From contig CM060680.1 in the NCBI GenBank assembly GCA_030686995.1, positions 200,867,322 through 200,931,321 of the forward strand: DNA of 64,000 bases, given 5' to 3'. Source of the DNA: Artemisia argyi. Lineage: Eukaryota; Streptophyta; Magnoliopsida; Asterales; Asteraceae. The translations under genes and the position numbers were made by a program. The notes below the pieces were generated by a model that did not search any database, was not told where the DNA came from, and saw nothing but the letters and a program-made list of their open reading frames with translations. Of this stretch, positions 1 through 9,426 are shown piece after piece. The number at the start of each line of letters is the position of its first letter. The stretch's first letter is position 1.

Positions 1-130
1 TGACATGGTCATGAAAATCATTTGAAACCTCATTCTTTGAATGGTAGAACATCAAATCCAAACACCCATTTCAACCCCTTTTCAACTTTATAAATTTGAA
101 AGTTTTGCAACAATTCAAATCACACCATAA

Positions 131-787
131 CCATCAAAATCCTTCTCAAAAACCACTAGGATTAGTGTCAAACCTTGTTGCTTCAACAAAACCGTCAAGT
201 CAAGCTCATCATCTTCAAGTGATGCATCGCTTAACATTTCTTCACCTATCCAAGATTTCCTTAACCTCACTACCTCAACACCATCCTCAACACATTTCAA
301 TACCAATGTGAACACTATTCAAGATTTTCTTAATCTTGCTACTTCAACACTTACACCAATGGAACTTTTCCATACACCACCAACATCACCACATCCACTA
401 TTGGAAACTTTTGAAAACCTATCACCTAAACCATCAAGCCCTCCATCATTGTCACTTTTTAACACCATTGCCGAAATGGAAACCCAACAACAACCAACAT
501 TTCAACCAAATGAGTCATTGGATGATAGACCTCATCCATCGTCATTGCTTGAGAGTTTGGCCTACCGTTATGCTAAATCCTTAATTTTTCCAAATGATCA
601 AGGCCATACACACCTACAATCATTTGTGTTTCAACCCATTCACAAAAACCTTCATGGTAACCATTTACAAATAACCAAGCCTACACCATTTTGCTCAAAC
701 AACAACCACCACAACAACAATAACTACCACCACCACAAGAACCTTCCCAACATTTTGAATCTCTATTTTCTACGTATAGGAAAATAA
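131..787 (+). CDS. unrecognised Ser/Pro/His-rich ORF
   Basis: An open frame of about 218 codons runs from just after a TAA at 128 to a TAA at 785-787. I do not recognise it. It has a serine run near the start, a repeated phrase (IQDFLNL twice, about 23 residues apart), a proline-rich middle and an Asn/His-rich tail. No ATG lies near the start of the frame, so it is either an internal piece of a longer gene or a non-coding stretch that happens to be open. It sits in the 3' region of the Sirevirus-like element, where host gene fragments or env-like ORFs are sometimes carried. No transmembrane segment typical of an env-like ORF is visible. Confidence 0.3.
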   Translation, partial: PSKSFSKTTRISVKPCCFNKTVKSSSSSSSDASLNISSPIQDFLNLTTSTPSSTHFNTNVNTIQDFLNLATSTLTPMELFHTPPTSPHPLLETFENLSPKPSSPPSLSLFNTIAEMETQQQPTFQPNESLDDRPHPSSLLESLAYRYAKSLIFPNDQGHTHLQSFVFQPIHKNLHGNHLQITKPTPFCSNNNHHNNNNYHHHKNLPNILNLYFLRIGK

Positions 788-895
788 AAGCATCTCAATG
801 ATCTTCCACCAAGACCAACAACAACCACCACCCAAAACCATTGTTGTTTCACCCTATCCAATAAAATGAGGTTTATCCTAAATCACATTTTGGAT

Positions 896-1046
896 AGTCT
901 CAAGTTTAGAGTCTCCAAAATGAAACAAAACCGTTTCTTTTGGAAAATGTTGCTCATTAAAACCAACAAACCAAGTTTAGAGTACCAACACCACCTCAAG
1001 TTTAGAGTCTCCAAAATGAAACACAACCGTTTCTTTTGGAAAATGT
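896..1046 (+). repeat. local direct repeat
   Basis: A block of about 55 bp containing AGTTTAGAGTCTCCAAAATG is present twice, near 902 and near 998, about 96 bp apart with few differences. It lies in the noncoding 3' part of the Sirevirus-like element. The rest of 788-1470 shows nothing else recognisable. Confidence 0.6.
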
Positions 1047-1474
1047 TTCCCATTTAAACCAACAAACCAAAACCCGTGTCACCCTCTCAACCTTCAAAAT
1101 AAAGCCCGCTACAACCCTCAACACACATTTTCATCCTTAAACAACCTTAGCCTTGTTTTTCGAAAATGTTTCTCATTAAGGAAAATGATGATTTCCTTGT
1201 AGCTTTTTATGCTCTTAGTTTATTTTTAGTTTTTCTTTATTTTTAAAAGTAGGATGTTGTCATCCAAATTTCTTGTCTTTTTAAGAGTCAAACTTTTACA
1301 TGAAATGAATTTCATTCTACTACAAGGTTTGTATTGTTTGTTGACCATTTAGGTATAATAAGGGAACTATACCTTGCTATGGTAGCATACATATATCTTG
1401 TGTTTTAGGAACTAACCTTTCTTTTTGTAGGATCATTATCCATGTTTCCTTCCTTGATACTCCATTTAGGGGAG

Positions 1475-1874
1475 TAATATTCAAGGGGGAGCATGAGTGT
1501 TGCATTATTCCACTTCACAACTCTTAGTTGTGTTCTAGACATGAAATGCTTTCAGGACTTGTCTTGTGCGACAACTAACTTTTTTTTTGTAGGTTCAAAA
1601 TCCATGTCTCCTCTCTTGGCACTCCATTTAGGGGGAGTATCGTCCAAGGGGGAGCAAGTGCATACTTCCGCCTCGCTACTCTTCTTTTTGTTTTGACAAA
1701 AAGGGGGAGAATTTATATATAAACTTGTTTCAAAAAAAAAATTTTTTTTTTTTGCATATCACATCTTTTTAGCAAAAACAAGTTTTTATACTAACTTTAT
1801 AAGTCTTAACACTAAAACTAGTGTTTTGCTTATAAATAAAGTTTATGTTTTGTCATCAACAAAAAGGGGGAGAT
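1475..1874 (+). promoter_or_regulatory. multiple polypurine tracts
   Basis: Purine tracts AAGGGGGAGCA (about 1480), AAGGGGGAGCAAG (about 1647), AAAAAGGGGGAGAA (about 1698) and AAAAAGGGGGAGA (1861-1873) precede the LTR. The last one abuts the LTR start and is the expected primer for plus-strand synthesis. The extra copies upstream match the multi-PPT habit of Sireviruses. Confidence 0.75.
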
Positions 1875-2106
1875 TGTTAATACAAATATCGCCTAAAAAC
1901 GTTATTTATATTTTAACGATCTTTGCTAAGTTTTGTTAATGACAAAGTACAAACTTTAGATTGTAGTAAAACATCATTTTAGTTTAAGTCTTGTATAACT
2001 AGTCTTTACATTTCTTTTTAAACTTAACATTGTTTTTATTTCCTTAATAAGAAAGTATTTCTTTAATAAGAAAGTGTCACATCTCATCAATGTGCATTTA
2101 TGGTAA

Positions 2107-2412
2107 GTTTATGTGTTTGACTATCCATGAAGTTCTTACACACTTTGGAAGTATTCCATGTTTGATACAATGCATGTTGACTAGTATTTAGTAGATGTGA
2201 CATTGCTTGTTTATGTGTTTGACTATCCATGAAGTTCTTACACACTTTGGAAGTATTCCATGTTTGGTACAATGCATGTTGATTAGTAGTTAGTAGATGT
2301 GACATTGCTTGTTTATGTGTTTGACTATCCATGAAGTTCTTACACACTTTGGAAGTATTCCATGTTTGGTGCAATGCATGTTGACTAGTATTTAGTAGAT
2401 GTGACATTGTTT
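2107..2412 (+). repeat. tandem repeat, 3 x 102 bp
   Basis: Three near-identical units start at 2107, 2209 and 2311, each with only a few substitutions. They lie in U3 upstream of the TATA box, where enhancer-like repeats are common. Because 102 is a multiple of three, an antisense frame stays open across all three units. That frame is a shadow, not a gene. Confidence 0.9.
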
Positions 2413-2449
2413 GTTTTGGAGTGATTTATTGTAAGTTTGGTTCAACAGT

Positions 2450-2544
2450 TCTGGCGGACCCCTGGAGGAACATGGGCGGACCCCTTCTGAGGGTACCGCC
2501 GTGTCCGCCAGACTGCTGACTTCCTTTGGTATAAATACCAAAGG
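2450..2544 (+). promoter_or_regulatory. LTR core promoter with paired inverted repeats
   Basis: TCTGGCGGAC (2450-2459) is the exact inverse of GTCCGCCAGA (2503-2512), enclosing a CG-rich spacer. Immediately downstream a TATA box, TATAAATA (2530-2537), is itself embedded in a perfect inverted repeat, CCTTTGGTAT (2523-2532) and ATACCAAAGG (2535-2544). CG-rich palindromes upstream of the TATA box are known for Sirevirus LTRs. Confidence 0.75.
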
Positions 2545-2831
2545 ACTTGCAAGAAATCCCTCATCACTTAGAGTAATATTTTACACATATTCTCTCATTA
2601 TACTCAGTAGCTACTAACTTGTGTGATTCTCTTATGTAGCAAAGGAGTTCACATATTCATCTAAGAAGTTACAAGTTTCAACTCTAAGTTGCAAGACTTG
2701 TTAGCTTTGTCATGTATAAGCTTTGGTAGTTTATACTTCATTTGTATCATGTATGTAGAAGTGATCGGTTAGTATTTTAGGCCTCAAAATACATAGTGTG
2801 TCGGGAGTTGTTGTACCCTTGTAAAAGAACT

Positions 2832-2971
2832 AACGGGAGTGGTTGTACCCTTGGTAAAGAACTCGACATCTAGCTTAGTGTCGGTAAAAGTGTAAGCGAC
2901 GAACGGGAGTGGTTGTACCCTTGTAAAAGAACTCGACATCTAGCTTAGTGTCGGTAAAAGTGTAAGCGACG
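2832..2971 (+). repeat. tandem repeat, 2 x 70 bp
   Basis: Two adjacent 70-bp units start at 2832 and 2902 with the phrase AACGGGAGTGGTTGTACCC. A shorter third relative precedes them at about 2805. They lie downstream of the LTR TATA box, so they would be in the transcript leader. Confidence 0.8.
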
Positions 2972-3467
2972 TTGTAATGGTTTTCTCCGCCGGTGAAAGG
3001 AGCTTGTTGATTAGTGCTTATAACTCTCGAGTTGGAAACTCGGGGCGTGGATGTAGGGCAAGGAAAAAGAGTCCTTGTAGCCGAACCACGATAAACAATC
3101 GTGTTGTGGTTTGATCGTTTCTTTCCTTATCTTTGCTTATTACATGTTGTTCTTTTGTTGACATAGCTAGTTACTTATAAAGGTTCTCAAAGAACTAAAC
3201 AAGTAAAGATGTGTTTATATCTTCAAACAAAAGTAAAGGTTTTCAAAGAACTAAACTAGCAAAGTTAGGATCATCACAAGCAAAGCTTTTCAAAGTTTGA
3301 AACTAGTAAAGTTAGAATTGTTATTCACATGAAAAGATTTTCAAAGAATCAAACGTATAACATTGTACTTATATATTTAAGCAAACGTAAATGTTTTTAA
3401 AGATATTTAAGCTAAATAAGAATAAAAAAAGCGGTAAACTATTCAACCCCCTTTCTAGTTTTCCACA

Positions 3468-5098
3468 AGAAGATTGTCATCAATGGCAATGAACCTGCTG
3501 GGTATGACAAGTCTAAAGTGGAGTGCTACAACTGCCACATGAAGGGTCACTATTCAAGAGAATGTAGAAGACCAAAGAAGCAGGGTGATAAGGGAAGAGG
3601 TTTTGAGAACAAGAACAGGGGAAACAATGATAACAAGAGCAAGGAAGTGGACATCACTGAAACAAAAGCTATGGTAGCTATTGATGGGCTGGGTTTTGAT
3701 TGGAGTTTTATGGGTGAAGAAGAGTCATCCTCAAATGAACTAGCCTTAATGGCTCTCTCCAATCCTGAGGTACAAATTACTAAATGTTCTGCTACTTGTG
3801 AAGTTTTTAAAGAACTTGAAATCTTAAGAAAACTTTATGATGAACTGAAAGTAGAACAAAGAAAAACTCATCAAGACCTAGTTAATCATAAGTGTGGGAT
3901 GTCCAAACTTGAGAAACAGATAATTCACTTTAGAGAAAATGAACTCACCTTTTCTGACACAAAAGCTATTCTTAATAGAGACATATTTCTTAAAGATGCT
4001 GAAATAAACCTGTTAAGAACTGAGTTTGCTAAAGTGAAACAAGCAAAAGATAATATTCAACTAACTGTTACAACATTAGAAAATGCTTCTGCTTGTACTA
4101 AAAGTATAGTTGAGAATCAAATGAAGAAGAAAATCAAATCTGGGATTGGATACAACACATGTCCTCCTCCTTACAGAGGAATTCCTTGTCCCCCAGGTTT
4201 AGATCTTGCTGAATCAGGTTTACATGAACTCACAAATAAACCACTAGAAAAGTTAAAACCTGTAGAAAATAGTGAACCTTTTGAGAGTACAAGTGATACT
4301 TCTCTCTCCAAAGAAAAGGTGCTCACTAATAAGAGCTCAGATGTTACAACTATTAAAGGTTGCACATCTGATGAGAATGGAAAAGAGACTGTTTCTAAGA
4401 AAGGAAACAAAGTAGAACCAATCAGTCCTAAAAGTGTAGAGAGTATAACAAAGACTAAAGTTGTTCTAAAAACAGTTGAATGTTGTGCTAAATGTAATAG
4501 CAAACCTAGAGGTAGTCAGAGAAATTGGAACAATCTAAAGTCACATCAACTTGGTGATAACTTTGTTTTGTACAATAAAGCATGCTATTACTGTGGTAGT
4601 TTTAATCATACTCATTCTTATTGTAACAATTGGGTTTCTAGGAGTACATCAAGGTCTAAAACAAGTAAAACAAACCCCAGAAAAGGTTCTGTGAAATCTA
4701 ACACACCAAAAGTCAATCATACTGTTAGAACAAATGAGCCTGTTTACCCAAAATTCACTACTAAGGGTGCAAGTAATACTTTCAAACATACACCAAAAGT
4801 TGTGAAAAGTCATATTGAAAGGAATTTTGTGGATAAAACACAAGACTGGAAACCAAAACCAAAAGGTTCTGCTAGACCATATGGTCCTGCTAGACCAAAT
4901 GGTACTGCCAAATTTGGTACTGTTAGACCAAAAACCACAAAATGTGTCAAAAATGAAAATGTTGTTAAGTCCTCAGCATGTTGGATTTGGAGACCACTCC
5001 AATCAAATGGTGCATCAACAGTCCTAAAAAGATTTGATTACATTGATACACGAGGCAAACCCAAGTCAGTCATGGCTTGGGTACCCCAAGGAAACTAA
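3468..5098 (+). pseudogene. gag: Copia A gag, C-terminal part
   Basis: Capsid/nucleocapsid protein that packages element RNA. The frame is already open at the insertion junction; the first listed start would be a GTG at 3518, so no true start is present here. There are two zinc knuckles of the CX2CX4HX4C type: CYNCHMKGHYSREC right after the junction and CYYCGSFNHTHSYC about 360 residues later. Between them lies a long charged, helix-rich stretch. Near the C-terminus four short Gly-x-Ala/Val units (4865, 4883, 4901, 4916) come from a nucleotide motif repeated elsewhere in the element. The frame ends with TAA at 5096-5098. Pol continues in another frame. The N-terminal gag domain is missing from the window. 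Confidence 0.85.
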
Positions 5099-7235
5099 TA
5101 TGTGTATACATGTGCAGGAACATTCAAATGATATTGCAGATCAAGGATATGTAGATAGTGGATGTTCAAGGCACATGACAGGCAACATGTCTTACCTCAC
5201 AGACTTCAAATCATTTGATGGAGGATATGTTACCTTTGGGGGAGGAATCAAAGGAAAGATTACTGGTAAAGGTACAATTAAAACCAGTAAATTAGATTTT
5301 GAAAATGTGTACTTTGTGAAAGAACTACAGTTTAATCTCTTAAGTGTCTCTCAAATGTGTGACACAAAGAACAAAGTTCTTTTTACTGACACTGAATGCA
5401 TTGTACTTTCTCCTGATTTTAAGATCCCTGATGAAAGTCAGATTCTTCTTAAAATCCCTAGAAAGAACAATATGTACATTGTTGATTTAAAGAACATTGT
5501 TCCTAAAGAGAGTTTAACCTGTCTAGTAGCAAAAGCCTCATTGGATGAATCTATGCTTTGGCATAGAAGACTTGGTCATGTAAACTTTAAAACAATCAAT
5601 ACAATTGCAAAATATGATTTGGTTAGAGGTTTACCCAAAAAGATTTTTCAAAATGACCAAACCTGTGTTGATTGTCTAAAAGGCAAACAACATAGAGCTT
5701 CTTGTAAGCCCAAGACCCATAACTCAATTTCTCAAGCTTTATACATGCTTCATATGGACTTCTTTGGTCCTACTTCTGTGAATAGCTTGAATGGTAAAAG
5801 ATATTGTCTTGTAGTTACTGATGATTACAGCAGATTCTCTTGGGTTTTCTTTTTAAAAACTAAGGATGAAACAAGTGAGATCCTTAAGTCCTACATTACA
5901 GGGATAGAAAACCAAATTGATAAGAAAGTAAAAGTAATTAGATGTGATAATGGGACAGAATTCAAGAATAGAGTTATGGATGAATTTTGCAAAGAAAAAG
6001 GAATAAAAAGAGAATATAGTGTAGCTAGAACCCCACAGCAAAATGGAGTAGCAGAAAGGAAAAATACAACACTTATAGAGGCTGCTAGAACAATGCTAGT
6101 AGATTCTAAGTTGCCTGTTTCATTTTGGGCTGAAGCAGTAGGTACTGCTTGTTATGTACAGAATAGGGTTCTAGTGATTAAACCTCATAGAAAGACTCCG
6201 TATGAACTTTTGTTTGGTAGAACACAATCTCTAAGTTTTATGAAACCTTTTGGATGTCATGTCACTATTCTCAATACCAAAGATCATCTAGGAAAGTTTG
6301 AAGGAAAAGCTGATGAAGGCTACATGATAGGGTATTCTTTGCAAAGTAAGGCCTATAGGGTGTATAATAAATGCACTAGGCTAGTGGAAGAAAACCTGCA
6401 CATAGAGTTCCAAGAGAAACTACCAAATGTTGCAGGCACTGGACCAGATTGGTGTTTTGACATTGATAAACTTTCAGAATCTATGAATTATGTGCCTGCC
6501 ACAGGTACAAATACTAATGATAATGCAGGTTTTGAAGACAATGATGAAACAACTGAGGATCAAGATTACATCTTGATGCCAATTTGGACAGGATTGGATT
6601 CATCTTCAAGTCTTGGAGAGCCTTCAAATTCTACAAATGAAGATGTTGAAGATGATAATGGAACTCAAGATCAAAGGAATCAACAAAATTCTGAAAATGA
6701 AAATGGTACTGCCAATTCACAAGATGGTACTGCCAGTTCAACTGATGGTACTGCAAGTTCACAAATTGGTCCTGCTGAACCATTAAATGTTCTATCAGAT
6801 GATTCCTTACCAGAAGATATAGGGATTGGAAACCTTCCAATTTCCTATGATGTTCCTACAACACACAACACAAGAATTCTCAAAGATCACTCCATTGAAA
6901 ATGTGATTGGCAGCATTGATTCTGGTGTTAAAACAAGAACTCAAGTCTTATCTTCAAACAAAGATGGGTTTGTCCTAGCTGTGTATGAAGAAAAGAACCA
7001 TGAAGTTGCCCACATATGCCTGTTTTCATGCTTTCTCTCTCAAGTAGAACCCAAAAACATTACAAAAGCCTTAGATGATTCAAGCTGGGTTGAAGCAATG
7101 CAAGAAGAGCTACTTCAATTCAAACTGCAGAAGGTTTGGGTACTGGTTGATTTGCCCAAAGGTTACAGGGCAATTGGAACCAAATGGGTTTTCAGAAATA
7201 AGAAAGATGAAAGGGGAATAGTGATAAAAAAACAA
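5034..7235 (+). pseudogene. pol: Copia A pol: protease, integrase, start of RT
   Basis: This frame overlaps the end of gag and is shifted relative to it. The first in-frame ATG is at 5100, one base after the gag TAA. Protease: active-site phrase DSGCSRHMTG. GAG-pre-integrase and integrase: HHCC zinc site (HRRLGH ... CVDCLKGKQ), then catalytic Asp in LHMDFFGPT, Asp in IRCDNGTEF and Glu in QQNGVAERKN. A low-complexity linker (6705-6780) carries four copies of the GGTACTGCC-type motif, 21 nt apart. RT starts normally ([24 protein letters not shown]). A one-base gain in the A run near 7229-7236, relative to element B, then shifts the frame, so the tail to 7286 is out of frame. Confidence 0.9.
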
Positions 7236-7752
7236 AGCCAGATTGGTGGCCCAAGGGTATACTCAAGAAGAAGGAGTGGATTATGAAGAAGTTTTTGCTC
7301 CAGTTGCAAGAATTGAAGCAATTAGGCTATTTTTGGCCTATGCTTCTTTCATAGGTTTCACTGTCTACCAAATGGATGTGAAAACTGCCTTTTTATACGA
7401 TACTATTGAAGAAGAGGTGTATGTTTCTCAACCTCCAGGCTTCATTGATGCAGAATATCCAGACAAGGTGTATAAGGTTACCAAAGCTCTTTATGGTCTA
7501 CACCAAGCTCCCAGGGCATGGTATGAAACATTGGCTTTCTATTTATTGGAAAATGGATTTCAAAGAGGCAAGATTGATCCAACTTTGTTCATCAAAAGAA
7601 CCAAGAAAGACATCTTGCTGGTGCAGATTTATGTTGATGACATTATCTTTGGATCCACAAATCAGGAATTGTGTGTAGAGTTTGAAAAACTTATGCATAG
7701 TAAGTTTGAAATGAGTTCCATGGGGGAACTTACTTTCTTTCTGGGTCTCTAA
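7236..7752 (+). pseudogene. pol: Copia A pol: reverse transcriptase core
   Basis: After the frameshift the RT domain continues in the next frame: [20 protein letters not shown], then [11 protein letters not shown], then the catalytic YVDDIIFGS. It stops at TAA 7750-7752, where the related element B still has a Gln codon at that position (and its own stop two codons on), so this is a CAA-to-TAA change. The domain is otherwise complete and would be catalytic if it were in frame. A full-length product cannot be made without bypassing the upstream frameshift. Confidence 0.9.
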
Positions 7753-8571
7753 GTGAAACAATCAAATGAAGGCATATTTATCAGCCAAGATAAGTATGTA
7801 GCTGAGATCCTAAGGAAATTTAAGTTTGCAGATTCAAAGGTTGCAAGTACACCAATGGATCCAGAAAAGGGGTTACACAAAGATGCTGAGGGTGAAGATG
7901 TTGATATGCACAACTACAGATCAATGATTGGGTCCCTAATGTACCTTACATCATCAAGACCAGATATCATGTTCTCAGTATGTGTATGTGCAAGGTTTCA
8001 AGTCAATCCAAAAGTTTCTCATCTCACAGCAGTCAAAAGGATCTTCAGATACCTAAAGGGCCAGCCTAAGTTGGATCTATGGTATCCAAGGGAATCATCT
8101 TTTGATCTGGTAGCTTACTCAGATAGTGACTATGCTGGTGCAACCCTAGACAGAAAATCCACAACTGGTGGATGTCAATTTCTTGGTTGCAGACTCATAT
8201 CATGGCAATGCAAGAAGCAAACAATGGTGGCCAACTCTACAACTGAAGCAGAATATGTTGCAAGTGCAAGTTGTTGTGGCCAAGTTCTTTAGATCCAGAA
8301 TCAATTGCTTGACTATGGGTACAATTTTCTTAACACCATTATTTACATTGACAACAACAGTACTATTTGTATCATTAAAAATCCAGTTCAACATTCAAAA
8401 ACAAAACACATTGAAATCAGACATCATTTCATAAGAGATTGCAATGAGAAAAGGTTAATTCAAGTTGTCAAAATTGATTCTGAAAATAATTTTGCAGACC
8501 TTCTCACCAAAGCTTTTGATTTAGGTAGGTTTAAATACCTGGTAGCAGGTATTGGTATGATAAATCTTTGA
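7753..8571 (+). pseudogene. pol: Copia A pol: RNase H region
   Basis: Continues in the same frame as the RT core. It includes the connection motif (MIGSLMYLTSSRPDIMF) and the RNase H acidic residues in YSDSDYAGA, in STTEAEYVA and in YIDNNSTICI, ending with ADLLTKA typical of Copia pol ends. TAG at 8290-8292 replaces the Trp codon seen in element B (TGG to TAG). The natural end is at 8569-8571. This is a broken gene with all family motifs still legible, so inactivation looks recent. Confidence 0.9.
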
Positions 8572-8619
8572 AAAACATGTGTTTTGTATATAAATAAACA
8601 AGTTCTGGCCTCTAATCAT

Positions 8620-8671
8620 GGTACTGCTAGTTAGTCATAAGGTACTGTCAGTACAAAATTGGTACTGTTAG
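8620..8671 (+). repeat. element-A motif array 1 (GGTACTGYYAGT)
   Basis: Three copies at 8620, 8641 and 8661, about 21 nt apart, in the noncoding gap just after pol. The same motif appears in gag, pol, the extra ORF and the LTR of this element. Confidence 0.7.
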
Positions 8672-8815
8672 TTCAAAGTTTGCTCTGTTTTTGCTCATCT
8701 TGATGTTTAAATGTTAACAATGCTATAAAACAAGTGCTTTGCACTCTGTTCTTTTGGTTTACAACTAACCATTTCAGGTTACTCAAGATTGCTAACAAAA
8801 TCAGGATGTGGAAAT

Positions 8816-9050
8816 GGTAATCAGTTCACCAAGTTTTTCAAACTTTAAACGAACTGACTAGACCAAAGCAAACGGCTCTTGGTAAAGACTTCTCAAATCC
8901 GTTGATAGCTGATAGTTTGCTAAAAACTATAAGGTAATCAGTTCACCCAGTTTCAAAAACTTAAACGAACTGACTAGTCCAAAGCAAACGGCTCTTGGTA
9001 AAGACTTATCAAATCCGTTGATAGCTGATAGTTTGCTAAAAACTATAAGG
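8816..9050 (+). ncRNA. two tandem pseudoknot-type RNA motifs (copies A1, A2)
   Basis: Each copy of about 117 nt can form the following. P1: TCAGTTC with GAACTGA (8821-8827/8851-8857; 8938-8944/8967-8973). P2: CCAAAG with CTCTTGG (8863-8868/8876-8882; 8979-8984/8992-8998), closing loop CAAACGG. The invariant TGGTAAAGA follows. The loop then pairs with downstream CCGTT (8899-8903; 9015-9019) to make an H-type pseudoknot. P4: ATAGTTT with AAACTAT (8912-8918/8924-8930; 9028-9034/9040-9046). Copies in elements B and G keep the pairings with different bases, which is covariation. The function is unknown. They sit between pol and the extra ORF. Confidence 0.65.
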
Positions 9051-9099
9051 GATATTTTCTAAAATTTCAAAGAGACTGCCAAGTTTTATTTCAAAATAA

Positions 9100-9170
9100 G
9101 GTACTGGTAGTTCAAATGTTAGTACTGGTAGAGTAAAATGGTACTGCTACATAGCCGTTGAGTCTGTCAG
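9100..9170 (+). repeat. element-A motif array 2
   Basis: Copies at 9100 (GGTACTGGTAG), 9121 (AGTACTGGTAG), 9140 (GGTACTGCTAC) and 9160 (GAGTCTGTCAG), spaced 19-21 nt, between the pseudoknots and the extra ORF. Confidence 0.7.
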
Positions 9171-9426
9171 GTTAAAAGATAGCCGTTGTTTTTAAAGGGT
9201 ATTTTTGTGAATTATTCATGTTTTCCTCGAATTAAGGATATAGTTATTATAATAAAAGATCTTTTTGACCGCCTCTTCAATTACTTATCCATAACTTTTA
9301 TAGTCGGTCAAAAGTCATTTTTCTCATAATCAATCCTTATCATAATTCACACTCACCTTTCATATTCTACCAGTACAACAATAAAATCCCACCAACGAAA
9401 TCAAAATTTTCATCAAACCTTTCACC

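Larger units (their letters stand above)
1..3467 (+). mobile_element. 3' end of a Sirevirus-like Ty1/copia element
   Basis: This is the terminal noncoding region plus right LTR of an element whose pol genes lie upstream of the window. Repeated polypurine tracts before the LTR (AAGGGGGAG-type, four copies from 1475 to 1873) are a known hallmark of Sireviruses. The LTR begins TGTTAATAC at 1875 and ends about 3467. The next base is already inside gag of another Copia element, so this element inserted into that gag. The other LTR and the other half of the target duplication are outside the window. No PBS or pol is visible, so the lineage call rests on the tracts and LTR architecture. Confidence 0.75.
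1875..3467 (+). repeat. right LTR of the Sirevirus-like element
   Basis: The start (TGTTAATAC) directly follows a polypurine tract. The end is placed at the ACA of 3465-3467, because from 3468 the sequence aligns codon by codon with gag of the related element B. The LTR is about 1.59 kb. It contains a 3 x 102-bp tandem array, a CG-rich inverted repeat just before the TATA box, a 2 x 70-bp repeat downstream of it and an A-rich U5. The end could be off by a few bases because the partner LTR is not in the window. Confidence 0.75.

Noticed and set aside
2087..2407. Antisense 106-codon ORF with three repeats
   Set aside because: It only reflects a 102-bp tandem array whose length is a multiple of three, inside an LTR.
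2846..2870. Pseudoknot core-like TTGGTAAAGAAC in the Sirevirus LTR
   Set aside because: It shares only the short word; none of the flanking stems can form, so it is probably coincidence.
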